From: Syntrophomonas_A sp050258735
GTDB lineage: Bacteria > Bacillota > Syntrophomonadia > Syntrophomonadales > Syntrophomonadaceae
Length of the DNA: 32,160 nucleotides
NCBI GenBank assembly: GCA_050258735.1
Contig: JBLMZJ010000056.1
Coordinates: 1 to 32,160, forward strand
Direction: 5' to 3'
How positions within the stretch are numbered: the stretch's first letter is position 1; each line of letters starts with the position of its first letter. Position numbers and translations under genes: made by a program. This document shows positions 23,151-32,047 of this stretch, one piece after another. The notes under the pieces are model-generated. The model ran no database searches, had not been told where the DNA came from, and was given only the letters and a program-made list of their open reading frames with translations.

Positions 23151-26100
23151 TTATTCAGTCGCCGCTTCGATCACAGATAGTTCCTCTTTGGCTTCTCTGC
23201 GTTGTTTCAGCCTGCGGCCCCAGTCGTCGAATATGCTGTAAACCACCGGGACCAGCACCAGGGTTATCAAGGTAGACACCAGCAGTCCTCCGATAATAAC
23301 GATGGCCAGCGGGGCCTCCGACTCGCCGCCCTCGCCCAGCCCCAGCGACATGGGGGCCATAGCCAGGATGGTGGCAAAAGCGGTCATCAGGATAGGACGC
23401 AGCCTTACCCGGCCGGCTTCAATAATTGCGGCATTCCTCTCCATGCCTCCATGGCGAAGCTGCTGCAGGTAATCGACCAGAACTATGGCATTGGCCACCA
23501 CGATACCGATCAGCATGATGACACCGATGAAAGCGTTGACACTGAAACTGTTTCCGGTAATAAACAAACTGAGCACCACTCCGATAAAGGCAGTAGGCAC
23601 GGAAAACATAATGATAAAGGGTATAAAGAAGGACTCATAAAGAACAGCCATGACCGCATAGACCAGAATGATGGCCAGGAGCATCGCAGTAGCCAGGCTT
23701 ACGAAGCTATCGATCATATCCTGGTTCTGCCCGCCATACTCTATGCTGTAACCGGCCGGCAGATTCATGGCACCTACCCGGGCTTGGATATCCTTCATTA
23801 CCGAGTTAAGATCCCGGTTCAGGAGGTAGGCATCAACTTCCGCCTCCCGCTGGCGATCTACCCGGTTGATCTGTAAGGGGCCGGGAGCGATAACGAAATC
23901 TGCTACCTGAGACAGCTTGACCACGGATCCCCGGGGGGTGTTTATACTGATGTTCTCCAGGTAACTCATACTGTCATGTCCCGCTTTCTGATAGCGCACC
24001 CGAACGTCTACTTCCGTACCAGACGCTTTGTAGCGCGTTGCTACCGTACCGTTGACAGCGGTCTTGACCTCGTTGGCTATCTGCGCTGGGGTCAGTCCGT
24101 AAACTGCCGCCCGGCGGCGGTCAATCTTGACCTGGATCTCCGGGTTCCCATCCTTCAGAGTAGAGCTGACCTCACGGGTTCCCGGTATAGTTCGGACAAT
24201 GTTCTCAACCTGCCTGGAAAGCTGCTTGAGAACTGTCAGATCGTCGCCCCGGACCCGAATCATGACCGGGGCTGTACTATTGCCCATACCCGATGTCATA
24301 TCAGTAACATTGACCTTGATCTTGGCACCGGGGATATCAGCCACTTTTGTTCTGATATCTTCGGCTACCGCATCGACACTGCGCTCACGCTCGGTGCGGG
24401 AAGGCAGCTTTACATAGATGGTCGCCCTCTCCGATTGGGTGCCGCTGGTCAGTGACATATTATTGTCTGCCCCGATACTGCAGAAGATAGTTTCCACCTC
24501 GGGGATCTTATGTAGTTTGTTCTCAATTACCTTGACTATCCGGTTGGTGTCGCTGAGCGGGTTGCCCTTGTCAGCTTCCAGGCTGATAGAGATCTCCCCG
24601 GAATCCATGGCCGGCATGAACTCAGCCCCGATAAAGAAAGCCAAAATTCCTGAACCGATCATCAATAGAGTCACTACCCCCACGATGATCCTGCGATGGA
24701 CCAATGACCATTCCAGGATACCTTTATAGTGTTCACCCAGATTATCGATCCACTGCCCATAGCGTTCGACTACTGCTCCAATACGTCCTTTGGCGGTCTC
24801 CGCCCGGCTCATGGATTTGTCAGTCAGCATGCGGGAAGACATCAAGGGAACTACAGTAAGTGAAACCATCAGGGAGCAAAGGATGGCGAAGCTGACTGTC
24901 ACCGCCATCGGTTTGAAAATGACCGAGGCGATTCCCTCGGTAACGAACATTACCGGCAGGAAAACCGCCAGTATAGTCATGGTGGAGGCGACTACCGCAT
25001 TTCCCACCTGAGTCGCGCCGGTAATAGCCGCCTCGATGGGCGACAGCCCCAGACTTCGGTGGCGATATACATTTTCAAATACCACTATCGAGTCGTCCAC
25101 CATGCGCCCGACGCCCAGCGCCAGACCTCCCAGGGTAATGACGTTCAGCGTATCATGGTTATAATACATCAGGATAAAGGTAGTGATAATGGAAAGAGGA
25201 ATAGCGGTGAATATTATCAAGGTACTGCGCCCATTGCGCAGGAACAGGAACAGGATGAGCATTGCCAGGAGGGCACCTTCGACCAGGGTGCGCTGGACCG
25301 AAACCAGGGTCTGGTTTATGTAAGTGGATTGGTCCATTACGATATTGACATCGATATCCTGTCCCATTTCCTTTTGGATCTTTTCCATCTCTGCTCTGAT
25401 GGCTTCGCAGGCCTTTACCGTGTTGGCATCGCTTTGCTTCTGGCAGTGGATACCCACCGCCGCCCCGCCGTTCAAACGGGTTATCTGGGTATCGTCTACG
25501 TATCCATCGGTAACCGTAGCGATGTCCCCCAGCCGCAGGGTGCTCCCCGTGGATGTGGTGATCGCTACGTCCCTGATATCGTCAACGGTTTGAAACTCTT
25601 GAAGATTGCGCAGGAAATATTCCCTGCCCCCGCTCTTCACCTGGCCGCTGGACATATTGAAGTTCTCCACCGCCAGGGTCTGGGTGATCTGGGAGATGGT
25701 AAGTCCGTTGGTCTCCAGTTTGACCGGGTCCAATTCCACCTTGATCTCCCGGGTCAAACCGCCGGTGATACTGACTGAAGCCACTTCCGGAATACGTTCC
25801 AACCGGGGTTTGATGTCATCTTCAGCGATGCGCTGCAGCTGAGCCATGCTGGTATTGCCCTTGGCCTGGATACCCATCTGCACGATCGGCATCAGGTTGA
25901 CATCCATCTTTAAAACCATGGGTTTTTCTGCGCCATCGGGCAGGTATTTTTCTACCATACTGGTTTTCTCACGGATGTCATTGATGGAATTGCTCATATC
26001 CGTGCCCCAGTTGAAACTGATAAGAATAATGGAGTTCCCAGGTGTTGAGTAGGAAGCGATCTCTTTGACCCCGGAAAGGGAGTTCAACTGTCCTTCCAGA

Positions 26101-26294
26101 ATCTTGGTCACCTGTTCCACTTCCTCGGGACCGGCGCCGGAATAGGTAGTCATGACCGCCGCATAAGGCAGTTTCATATCAGGATATAAGGCCAGCGGCA
26201 ATTTTGAAAAAGTGAAAAAACCCAGAATCAGTATTACCGAGACCAGGATGGTCATGGTAACCGGGCGCTTGATCGAAAACCTGATAATACCCAT
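23151..26294 (-). CDS. RND efflux transporter, AcrB/HAE1-like permease
   Basis: Proton-driven inner membrane pump of tripartite efflux systems. The N-terminus MGIIRFSIKRPVTMTILV and first helix, the proton relay D400-D401 in GVGRMVDDSIVVFENVY, two large periplasmic-type loops (about 35-330 and 565-865) and a second TM bundle (ILVYAVMAVLYESFFIPF; GIVVANAIVLVDY) are all present. The 1047-residue length is full. The ATG overlaps the adaptor's stop (TAATG), so the genes are translationally coupled. Regulation is likely through the promoter and palindrome at 27515-27580. Substrate unknown. RND pumps with a lipoprotein adaptor are known in some Clostridia despite the lack of a classical outer membrane. 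Confidence 0.94.
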   Translation of the reverse strand: MGIIRFSIKRPVTMTILVSVILILGFFTFSKLPLALYPDMKLPYAAVMTTYSGAGPEEVEQVTKILEGQLNSLSGVKEIASYSTPGNSIILISFNWGTDMSNSINDIREKTSMVEKYLPDGAEKPMVLKMDVNLMPIVQMGIQAKGNTSMAQLQRIAEDDIKPRLERIPEVASVSITGGLTREIKVELDPVKLETNGLTISQITQTLAVENFNMSSGQVKSGGREYFLRNLQEFQTVDDIRDVAITTSTGSTLRLGDIATVTDGYVDDTQITRLNGGAAVGIHCQKQSDANTVKACEAIRAEMEKIQKEMGQDIDVNIVMDQSTYINQTLVSVQRTLVEGALLAMLILFLFLRNGRSTLIIFTAIPLSIITTFILMYYNHDTLNVITLGGLALGVGRMVDDSIVVFENVYRHRSLGLSPIEAAITGATQVGNAVVASTMTILAVFLPVMFVTEGIASVIFKPMAVTVSFAILCSLMVSLTVVPLMSSRMLTDKSMSRAETAKGRIGAVVERYGQWIDNLGEHYKGILEWSLVHRRIIVGVVTLLMIGSGILAFFIGAEFMPAMDSGEISISLEADKGNPLSDTNRIVKVIENKLHKIPEVETIFCSIGADNNMSLTSGTQSERATIYVKLPSRTERERSVDAVAEDIRTKVADIPGAKIKVNVTDMTSGMGNSTAPVMIRVRGDDLTVLKQLSRQVENIVRTIPGTREVSSTLKDGNPEIQVKIDRRRAAVYGLTPAQIANEVKTAVNGTVATRYKASGTEVDVRVRYQKAGHDSMSYLENISINTPRGSVVKLSQVADFVIAPGPLQINRVDRQREAEVDAYLLNRDLNSVMKDIQARVGAMNLPAGYSIEYGGQNQDMIDSFVSLATAMLLAIILVYAVMAVLYESFFIPFIIMFSVPTAFIGVVLSLFITGNSFSVNAFIGVIMLIGIVVANAIVLVDYLQQLRHGGMERNAAIIEAGRVRLRPILMTAFATILAMAPMSLGLGEGGESEAPLAIVIIGGLLVSTLITLVLVPVVYSIFDDWGRRLKQRREAKEELSVIEAATE

Positions 26295-27466
26295 TACTTA
26301 ACCTCCCCGGAAATCACTTTCACCAGGGTGTTTTTATTGACCAGGGTATTGCCCTTGGTTATTACCTTTTCGCCCGCCTTCAGTCCGGAGGTGATCTCTG
26401 CGTACTGGTCGTTTCTTACTCCCAGTTTTACTTCCCGCTCCTGAGCGCGGTTGTTCTTATCGATTATAAACACGACATTGGTATTGTCCCGGGGAATGAC
26501 CGCCTGAACCGGGATCGCCAGTGCTTTATTCTTAGCCTCGGTATAGACTACTGCCTCTGCATACATGCCGGATTTGATCTTGCTGTTCTTATTATCGAGT
26601 ACAAGCTTCACCCGGTAATTCCGCTTTACCGGATCAGGCATCACGGCTGCCGTAGCCACCTTGCCCTTGAAGGGCTTAGTGCTGACCGCCCGGACATAGA
26701 CCTCTACCTCACTGCCGGCCCTGACATAACCTATCTCATTTTCGCTGACCATAACATCGGTCTCCAATGCCGAGGTATCGCTCACTGATGCCGCTACAGC
26801 GGTAGCTGCCGCCATGTCTCCCAGGGCCAGATTGATGCTGCCTACCACTCCATTGATAGGTGATGTTATATTGCAGTGATCTGCAGTAATTAAAGCATCA
26901 TCGTACATTGCCTGGTACAAGGAGACTTGAGCATCGGCTCCGCCGGCCATGGCACCATCATATTGAGCCTGCAAAGCCTCCATATCCTGTGGGGAGACCG
27001 CCCCTTCCTGATACAGCCGCCTGGTCCGCTCGTATCTAGTTTTTAAAACTGCCAGGTTAGCATCGGCAAGCTTCTTGCCGGCCAAAGCATTATCGAGACC
27101 GGCTTTGGCCTGAGCGACCTTGGCCTGATAATCGCTGCTGTCGAGGGTGATCAGGGGCTGACCGGCACTTACCCGATCTCCCGGTTTGACCATTATCCCG
27201 GTGACCCGCAGCGGGGAGACGATCTTAGGATATATGTACACCTCGTTGGTGCCCCGCAGTGTGCCGCCGTATCTTAACGCCTGGGCCATGTCCATTTTGG
27301 CTGCAGTTGCCGCATTCACACTGAAGGCCGTCTCTTTCACCGCTTCTTCTTTTTTACTGCAGCCGGATACCATCGAAGACAGGACTAAGACGCCGAGCAA
27401 TAATATGCTGAGCAATCTCCATCGTCTACTGTTGTATCCCATTTGCTTCATCCCGTTCCCGTTCAC
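26294..27466 (-). CDS. Periplasmic adaptor (membrane fusion) lipoprotein of the RND pump
   Basis: Links the RND permease to the outer component. A lipoprotein signal ends in SMVSGC (Cys36 from the chosen start). It is followed by the barrel/lipoyl half (ITLDSSDYQAKVAQAKAGLD), a helical hairpin (about 105-165) and the second lipoyl half (ITSPINGVVGSINLALGDMA), then a beta-barrel and a C-terminal AIPVQAVIPRDNTNVVF, ITKGNTLVNKNTLVKV region. I start at the GTG 27464-27466 because GGGAGG is 7 nt upstream; the longer ATG start (27508) would fall right at the operator. Length is 390 residues. First gene of the pump unit. Confidence 0.92.
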   Translation of the reverse strand: MNGNGMKQMGYNSRRWRLLSILLLGVLVLSSMVSGCSKKEEAVKETAFSVNAATAAKMDMAQALRYGGTLRGTNEVYIYPKIVSPLRVTGIMVKPGDRVSAGQPLITLDSSDYQAKVAQAKAGLDNALAGKKLADANLAVLKTRYERTRRLYQEGAVSPQDMEALQAQYDGAMAGGADAQVSLYQAMYDDALITADHCNITSPINGVVGSINLALGDMAAATAVAASVSDTSALETDVMVSENEIGYVRAGSEVEVYVRAVSTKPFKGKVATAAVMPDPVKRNYRVKLVLDNKNSKIKSGMYAEAVVYTEAKNKALAIPVQAVIPRDNTNVVFIIDKNNRAQEREVKLGVRNDQYAEITSGLKAGEKVITKGNTLVNKNTLVKVISGEVK

Positions 27467-27514
27467 GATATTCCCTCCCGTTGCTAAATATCCTTGAATA
27501 ACGCCCAACCATAA

Positions 27515-27538
27515 AACTGACCGACCGGTTGGTCAGTT
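27515..27538. promoter_or_regulatory. TetR-type operator in front of the RND pump
   Basis: A 24-bp inverted repeat centred between 27526 and 27527: half-site AACTGACC at 27515-27522 and its complement GGTCAGTT at 27531-27538, with core GACCGGTT between. Only 1 symmetric pair is imperfect. It sits just downstream of the -10 box, where a bound dimer would block initiation. TGACCGACCGGTTGGTCA-like sites are typical of TetR/AcrR regulators. Confidence 0.8.
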
Positions 27539-27551
27539 AATATATATGAGA

Positions 27552-27580
27552 ATTATACCCAGAAGCATGCATAAGGTCAA
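27552..27580 (-). promoter_or_regulatory. Sigma-A promoter of the RND pump unit
   Basis: On the minus strand TTGACC (27580-27575), 17 nt, and a perfect TATAAT (27557-27552). The start would be near 27545, immediately upstream of the palindromic operator. Confidence 0.85.
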
Positions 27581-27694
27581 CCTAATTGTTGCAGAGCCAC
27601 TGAGCGCAGCTAATCAAAATTTTACCGGGTATTCATTCGGTAAGACCGAATAAGATTTGGGATTCTTCTGAGTAAGATCACCAGGGGCTGGGGA

Positions 27695-29299
27695 TCATTT
27701 TACCTTGACAACGGCTACCAGTCCTTGCTCCAATTTGTGACCGTCATTGAAACTGAGGAATGAGTTATCTACAACCAGCCAGTAATCGCCGCTGGCCAGT
27801 TTCTTGAGCGCTTTGACCGTTACCTTCTTATCGCCGGCAGTAAACTGGATCGGGACGCGTTCACCGGTGGCAGCCCTGATCAATTGTATGTTCGACCCAT
27901 TCAGGTAACTGGATTTGACGCCGGCCAGAAAGTCGAACTCAGCCCCTTCCGGCTGGAGTTTGTATTCATATTCTCCCTGGTATTTGTAATCTGGATAGAA
28001 GAGTACCCATCCTGACTTGCGTTCCTGGGCAGTAAGTTCTGTCCATCCGTCTTGTTCGCTGCCTTTATATATCTGATATCCTGCACAGCCCTTGATGACT
28101 TCACTCCAGGCCGGCCAGAAATCGGCCTGGCGAGCCATGACCGGGTCCACTCCGATGGAAAAACTGGCAGTATCGATCTTGAACAGACTCCCTTTGTAGT
28201 TCGCCGGTGGATCATGGAGCAGCAGCCTGGCGGCTTTCATGACCTGGTCATCACTCACCTCTATATCCGGTGTGATCCCGATTTTGTTTATGGGTTTATC
28301 CAACGGGGAATAAAAACGGGCAACCGTAAACTTAAGCCGGTCTCCGTTGGACAGATCGAATATCTGCTGGACCGTACCTTTACCATAGGTGGTATGCCCC
28401 AGTATAAGCGCGCGTTGTTGGTCCTTGAACGCAGCTGTGATGATCTCGGCGGCACTGGCGCTGTTTTCGTTTACCAGCAAAATCACCGGTCCGTCTATGT
28501 ATTGTTCATTAAGCTGTCCGGCAAGAGTCTCGGTGCTGTTTCGCTCCTTGACTATCACCGTATCCCCTTCACCAATAAAGAAACCGGCTATTTCTGTCGC
28601 CGCCTCCAGGAAACCACCGGGGTTATCCCTGAGGTCGAGTATCCAGCTCTGGGCCTTTTTATTACTAAGATCCCGGATGGCAGAACCTATTTCATCAGCA
28701 CTGCGTGCTCCGAATTCATAGAGCTCTATCAAACCTACCTCTTTATCGATGACACTGCTGTCGACACTGGGGAGATCTATCTGTTGCCGATTGACCTTAC
28801 AATCGATCAAATGCCCGTCACGCTTGATGGTCAGCACCACGGCCGTACCGGCCGGGCCCTTGATATACCCGGCGACCTGTTCCATGGTCAGCCCGCCCAG
28901 GGAATGTCCCCCGGCCTTTATTATAAGGTCACCGACCTTCAATCCCACCGCTTCAGCGGGGGAACCAGGCACCAGCGCCATGATCTCTGCCCCTTCTTTT
29001 CCAGGGTTGAAGTAGACTCCAACGCCGGTGAAGGTGCCATTCAACTGATCCATTTCCTGTTGGAACTCTTCTTTGGTATAATAGCGCGCATAGGGATCGC
29101 CGAGGGCCTTGAGCATTAGGGTAACGGAAGGAGCTTTTAGGACCTTGTCTGACACCGGGTCTACATAGTTATCCTTTAACAAACTGGCAACTTCTGATAC
29201 ATTTGAAGCATCTGCCGCTCGGACCGGTACTATAAAACTGCTCCAAAATACGAGCACCATCACCAGTACTATTATCCATTTACTATCCCTTTGGCGCAT
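27695..29299 (-). CDS. C-terminal processing protease, S41 family (CtpA-like)
   Basis: Exported serine protease. A signal peptide or anchor covers residues 1-28, an N-terminal helical cap about 30-85 and a PDZ domain about 92-170. The catalytic core has Ser282 in NENSASAAEI and Lys307 in TYGKGTVQQ, with the LDLRDNPGG loop. After the core (from about 365) comes a C-terminal beta-rich extension of about 170 residues, with SbsA-Ig-like text at the very end (KVTVKALKKLASGDYWLVV). Usual CtpA proteins are about 400-450 long; this has 534. The ATG has GGAGG 6 nt upstream. It lies between the pump and the TolC-like gene; no functional link to them is shown. Confidence 0.93.
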   Translation of the reverse strand: MRQRDSKWIIVLVMVLVFWSSFIVPVRAADASNVSEVASLLKDNYVDPVSDKVLKAPSVTLMLKALGDPYARYYTKEEFQQEMDQLNGTFTGVGVYFNPGKEGAEIMALVPGSPAEAVGLKVGDLIIKAGGHSLGGLTMEQVAGYIKGPAGTAVVLTIKRDGHLIDCKVNRQQIDLPSVDSSVIDKEVGLIELYEFGARSADEIGSAIRDLSNKKAQSWILDLRDNPGGFLEAATEIAGFFIGEGDTVIVKERNSTETLAGQLNEQYIDGPVILLVNENSASAAEIITAAFKDQQRALILGHTTYGKGTVQQIFDLSNGDRLKFTVARFYSPLDKPINKIGITPDIEVSDDQVMKAARLLLHDPPANYKGSLFKIDTASFSIGVDPVMARQADFWPAWSEVIKGCAGYQIYKGSEQDGWTELTAQERKSGWVLFYPDYKYQGEYEYKLQPEGAEFDFLAGVKSSYLNGSNIQLIRAATGERVPIQFTAGDKKVTVKALKKLASGDYWLVVDNSFLSFNDGHKLEQGLVAVVKVK

Positions 29300-29454
29300 A
29301 TGATTCCTCCAGTTTTAATTTTGTACTAGATATTTACAACATTGCCCGGGTTTACCCCTTTATTATTGGGAAACATTCAAACATATTAATATTCTAACCA
29401 GTCTTTCTTCTCAGTATATTTCCACATTTGTTGCATATCGGCTCGACCCGTTCT
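29300..29454 (-). other. Upstream region of the S41 protease gene
   Basis: Part of a 363-nt gene-free stretch (29300-29662). I see an SD (GGAGG) and an AT-rich leader but no convincing -35/-10 pair. A GCCGATAT box at 29442-29435 lacks a TAAA at the right distance. The rest of the stretch is the 3' region of the TolC-like gene with its terminator. Confidence 0.4.
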
Positions 29455-29509
29455 AAAAAAAGTAAAGCACCCTTCCTGTTATACATAAAATGTTCAACAT
29501 TCAAGGTGC
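29455..29509 (-). terminator. Probable terminator of the TolC-like gene
   Basis: On the minus strand GCACCTT (29509-29503) pairs with AAGGGTGC (29474-29467) with one bulged base. The loop is long and holds a small inner palindrome (AATGTT/AACATT). After the stem come TTTAC and seven T residues (29461-29455). The distance from the gene end, about 150 nt, is longer than usual. Confidence 0.55.
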
Positions 29510-29662
29510 ACTTAACCAAACCCGGGTATCAGCAAAAGCACTTACAATAGCAAAGCTGCAAAGCATTCTATTAACGAAAGGACTTTGATGAAAAGTCTAA
29601 TGTCCCCGCTTCCCCCGGTATTAAATGGGCAATAATATTCGAATGAACGTCATAAACTGAGT

Positions 29663-30775
29663 CTAATTCGCCTCGCTTGTTGCCCCTGCACTTGATGCTG
29701 TATACGCCCACGGTTTCTCGAACCCAATTTTCATAATCTCGTGGCGATAAATAGTTGAATTCAAGGTTTTCTGAGCCTTAAGCATATTCAACTGGGCTAA
29801 ACTATAGTCATTTTTAGTGGACATCCCAATATCGTACATGACCTTCGCGTTTTTTTCAGCGTCTTGATAGGTTGCCAACTGCTGTTCTAGTGTAACATAG
29901 GTTTGTTCAAGCTGTTTTATCCCGTTATAAGTACCTCTAAGTGCATTCTCAGTGCCTTCTGAAGTGTTATAGACTGCTAACTGGGCTTTCTGGGCATCTA
30001 TCATAGAAGCCTTTAGCGAAGTGCTATTAACATCGACCATGTTTGTGCTTAGGTTAGCCAGATTAGCCTGTTGCTGAAGATTCCATATGGTAGGATTCTG
30101 ATCCATGGCCCTTCTGATCGCGATGTCAAGATTATCTACTTCATAAACGATATATGCGGGCTTTTCTGTCAGGACTGGCCGGGCAGTGATAGCCAAACCT
30201 AAAAGACTATTAAAGTTTTCATAAGCTTTTTCCAGAGCCAATTTTGATAGATCATAATTAGCTTGAGCAGATTTGTAAGTTGCTTCAGCCGAGTTCCGGT
30301 CAAAGCGGCTCTTCAGACCCAGTGAATACGATAAGGAATCGGCCTTCCATTTGGACTTGGCATATCCTATGTATTTCTCATTATAGCTATAGTCTTCCTC
30401 CGCCGCTAAAAGGTTTGTGTAATCAGTTATTACCTCTAGCAACAACTTATCCTGGTCGACTGTTTTGGTTTTCCCAGCCATCTGCTGGCTGATGCTGGCA
30501 GATACCGCCAATAAGAAGGCTGCATCAGCCGCAGGTGAGCCAACGCCAATAACCCTCTCGTCTTTGAATTTTTTTACCTCATCGCTTTTCTGAATGCTCA
30601 GATCATCTTGCTGTAACGTATCACTATTCTTAAGTGCCATATCATAGGCTTGGCTTATAGAAAAATTCAAAGTATCAGCATTATTCACAGTTTCAGCAGC
30701 CTGGCACATTCCAGGAACGAATAGCAAGGTCAATGTTATTAGGGATGCCCCTAATATACGCAACTTTTTTAACAT
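29663..30775 (-). CDS. TolC-like outer-membrane-efflux-type coiled-coil protein
   Basis: The exported protein has a signal peptide (MLKKLRILGASLITLTLLF, cleaved after about GMCQAAE). Two helix-rich repeats follow. Each starts with an OEP-type motif: FSISQAYDMALKNSDTLQQDD (in part) near residue 40, and DNLDIAIRRAMDQNPTIWNLQ near 215. Long helices of about 120-190 and 245-345 (AEATYKSAQANYDLSKLALE) form the coiled coil. At 370 residues it is shorter than gram-negative TolC. The ATG 30773-30775 has AGGAGG 6 nt upstream; the ATG two codons earlier abuts the SD. It is the likely third component of the RND system. Confidence 0.75.
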   Translation of the reverse strand: MLKKLRILGASLITLTLLFVPGMCQAAETVNNADTLNFSISQAYDMALKNSDTLQQDDLSIQKSDEVKKFKDERVIGVGSPAADAAFLLAVSASISQQMAGKTKTVDQDKLLLEVITDYTNLLAAEEDYSYNEKYIGYAKSKWKADSLSYSLGLKSRFDRNSAEATYKSAQANYDLSKLALEKAYENFNSLLGLAITARPVLTEKPAYIVYEVDNLDIAIRRAMDQNPTIWNLQQQANLANLSTNMVDVNSTSLKASMIDAQKAQLAVYNTSEGTENALRGTYNGIKQLEQTYVTLEQQLATYQDAEKNAKVMYDIGMSTKNDYSLAQLNMLKAQKTLNSTIYRHEIMKIGFEKPWAYTASSAGATSEAN

Positions 30776-30817
30776 AGACATCCTCCTTTAAAAAATCTTT
30801 CTTAACTTGGTACGATT

Positions 30818-30847
30818 ATTATAGTTGATTCCCGACCCGTCAGTCAA
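30818..30847 (-). promoter_or_regulatory. Sigma-A promoter of the TolC-like gene
   Basis: On the minus strand TTGACT (30847-30842), 18 nt and a perfect TATAAT (30823-30818). A degenerate copy of the pump operator lies between the two boxes. Confidence 0.75.
30832..30846. promoter_or_regulatory. Degenerate TetR-type site in the TolC-like promoter
   Basis: Plus-strand CCGACCCGTCAGTCA matches CCGACCGGTTGGTCA of the RND operator at 12 of 15 positions and overlaps the -35 and the spacer, where a repressor would block polymerase. The flanking half-site is poorly kept, so binding may be weak. Confidence 0.4.
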
Positions 30848-30975
30848 TCAGAATAATTCCCTTAAAATAGCCTGTAATCTGAGGTGCAAAATTACGTTTC
30901 TATTAAAACAAGCAGGAAAAAGCTTGGTAGCGAAGAACTATATAACTAATAAATTTTATAAGGAGTTGTTCAAAA

Positions 30976-31557
30976 GTGGCAAAAAGGAAAATTATTACTC
31001 TAGTCATCACACTTGGCCTGATTCTCTGTTGTATCGGGGCGGTTCAAGCCCAAAACCAAATATCCATAGTTGTTAACGGAAAGACTGTCAATTCCGACAC
31101 CCCCCCGATGATGGTCAACAATCGAATTATGGTACCGATCAGAGTTGTTGCAGAAGCATTAAATGCCGACGTCCAGTATGATCCTCAGTCAACAACTATA
31201 AGTATCACAACTAAAAAAGCAAGCATCCCAAATACCAGCACTACTACCCAAGCAGTCCAGCAACAATGCATAAAATTAAATGGTGAACTAACCACCTGGC
31301 CGTTTTGGACACAAACTGATGGTATCTACATAGAGTATAGAGATTGCCTCCAGTTATTGGGTACTAAATATCGTGCCCCGTGGCATATTGTTGCTGCAAA
31401 TACCAAAAGTGGCACTGTTATCTTAGACGGAAAAGTAGTCGACGTCACTACACATAAGTTCGGCGATTACACCGCTATTTCTCTGAACAGTCTAAAAAGT
31501 AAACAACTTATCGATTTTACCTGGGACGCTAAAACCAACAATCTAATTTTGAAATAA
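30976..31557 (+). CDS. Exported copper-amine-oxidase-N-domain (stalk) protein
   Basis: The only plus-strand gene supported here. The protein starts MAKRKIITLVITLGLILCC, a signal peptide cleaved after about AVQAQ. Residues about 32-78 (ISIVVNGKTV, NRIMVPIRVVAEALNADVQYD) are a copper amine oxidase N-terminal type domain, a wall-associated beta/alpha fold common in exported proteins of Clostridia; it does not imply amine oxidase activity. A Thr/Ser linker (about 85-100) leads to a second related unit (IKLNGELTTW, YIEYRDCLQLLG, TWDAKTNNLI). The GTG start has AGGAG (30961-30965) 10 nt upstream. It diverges from the TolC-like gene across a 200-nt region. Confidence 0.85.
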   Translation: MAKRKIITLVITLGLILCCIGAVQAQNQISIVVNGKTVNSDTPPMMVNNRIMVPIRVVAEALNADVQYDPQSTTISITTKKASIPNTSTTTQAVQQQCIKLNGELTTWPFWTQTDGIYIEYRDCLQLLGTKYRAPWHIVAANTKSGTVILDGKVVDVTTHKFGDYTAISLNSLKSKQLIDFTWDAKTNNLILK

Positions 31558-31777
31558 TAGATCAAGGATAGGGTTCTATCTTCAAGCCTGTCAAATAAGT
31601 AGGCAGTCCAAACGGAATTGCGACGCCCAAGGATAGACGTACGTGGATGGACTAGTGCAGTGGTGTCATGGATGGCAAGACGATACCGACGTTCAAAAAT
31701 TGACTGGTGAAGCTTTAACCCGAATATCCCAAGCTCGGCATCAGGATGAAACGAGTTTAATTCTCGTAAGGTTTATT
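31558..31777 (+). other. Gene-free region after the stalk protein
   Basis: No supported coding region. Open frames here have no SD, no recognisable family and no compositional match to neighbours. The stretch holds a small hairpin GATAG/CTATC at 31567-31580 and a copy of the 13-nt repeat described separately; it might be an untranslated 3' region or a small RNA ending at the terminator near 31780-31810. Confidence 0.3.
31564..31576 (+). repeat. 13-nt direct repeat, first copy
   Basis: AAGGATAGGGTTC is repeated exactly at 31778-31790, 214 nt downstream. A third partial copy (GATAGGGTTCTAT) occurs near 18924. The second copy is part of the terminator stem; the first could pair with the same partner. 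Confidence 0.5.
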
Positions 31778-31779
31778 AA

Positions 31780-31810
31780 GGATAGGGTTCATCCCTTATC
31801 CTATTTTTTT
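31780..31810 (+). terminator. Rho-independent terminator, plus strand
   Basis: GGATAGGG (31780-31787) pairs with CCCTTATCC (31793-31801) with one bulged T and a short loop, followed by TA and seven T (31804-31810). It can end transcription from the stalk-protein gene or from an unrecognised RNA upstream of it. Confidence 0.75.
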
Positions 31811-32047
31811 GCTCATAGACTGTTTGGGGAGGTTGCAATATTCCCCTTCGGAGAAGTATGCGGATCGAATCACTATATTGATCTTTAACTACTTTGACCT
31901 TGAGTATAATGCTTGGAGCCTAGCACAAGTTCAGCAACTAATGCATGGCAAAATTCCTTATACCGAACTAATTGTATTGACGAACCCCCAAAGAAAAGAT
32001 TATTGTTGCAATAGTCTCCCTTACGCAATTCAGGCTCAGAAATCAGC

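Noticed and set aside
27635..27651. Perfect 7-bp inverted repeat ATTCGGT/ACCGAAT after the S41 gene, considered as a terminator
   Set aside because: No T-tract follows on the minus strand. It may still be an mRNA end structure or a protein site, but I cannot support either.
28052..29119. A 355-codon open frame on the plus strand
   Set aside because: It lies wholly antisense to the S41 protease gene, which has clear domains and catalytic residues. The frame shows no family and is a codon-bias shadow.
29435..29442. GCCGATAT box on the minus strand, like a sigma-28 -10 element
   Set aside because: No TAAA element occurs 14-16 nt upstream, and the downstream gene is a protease about 135 nt away.
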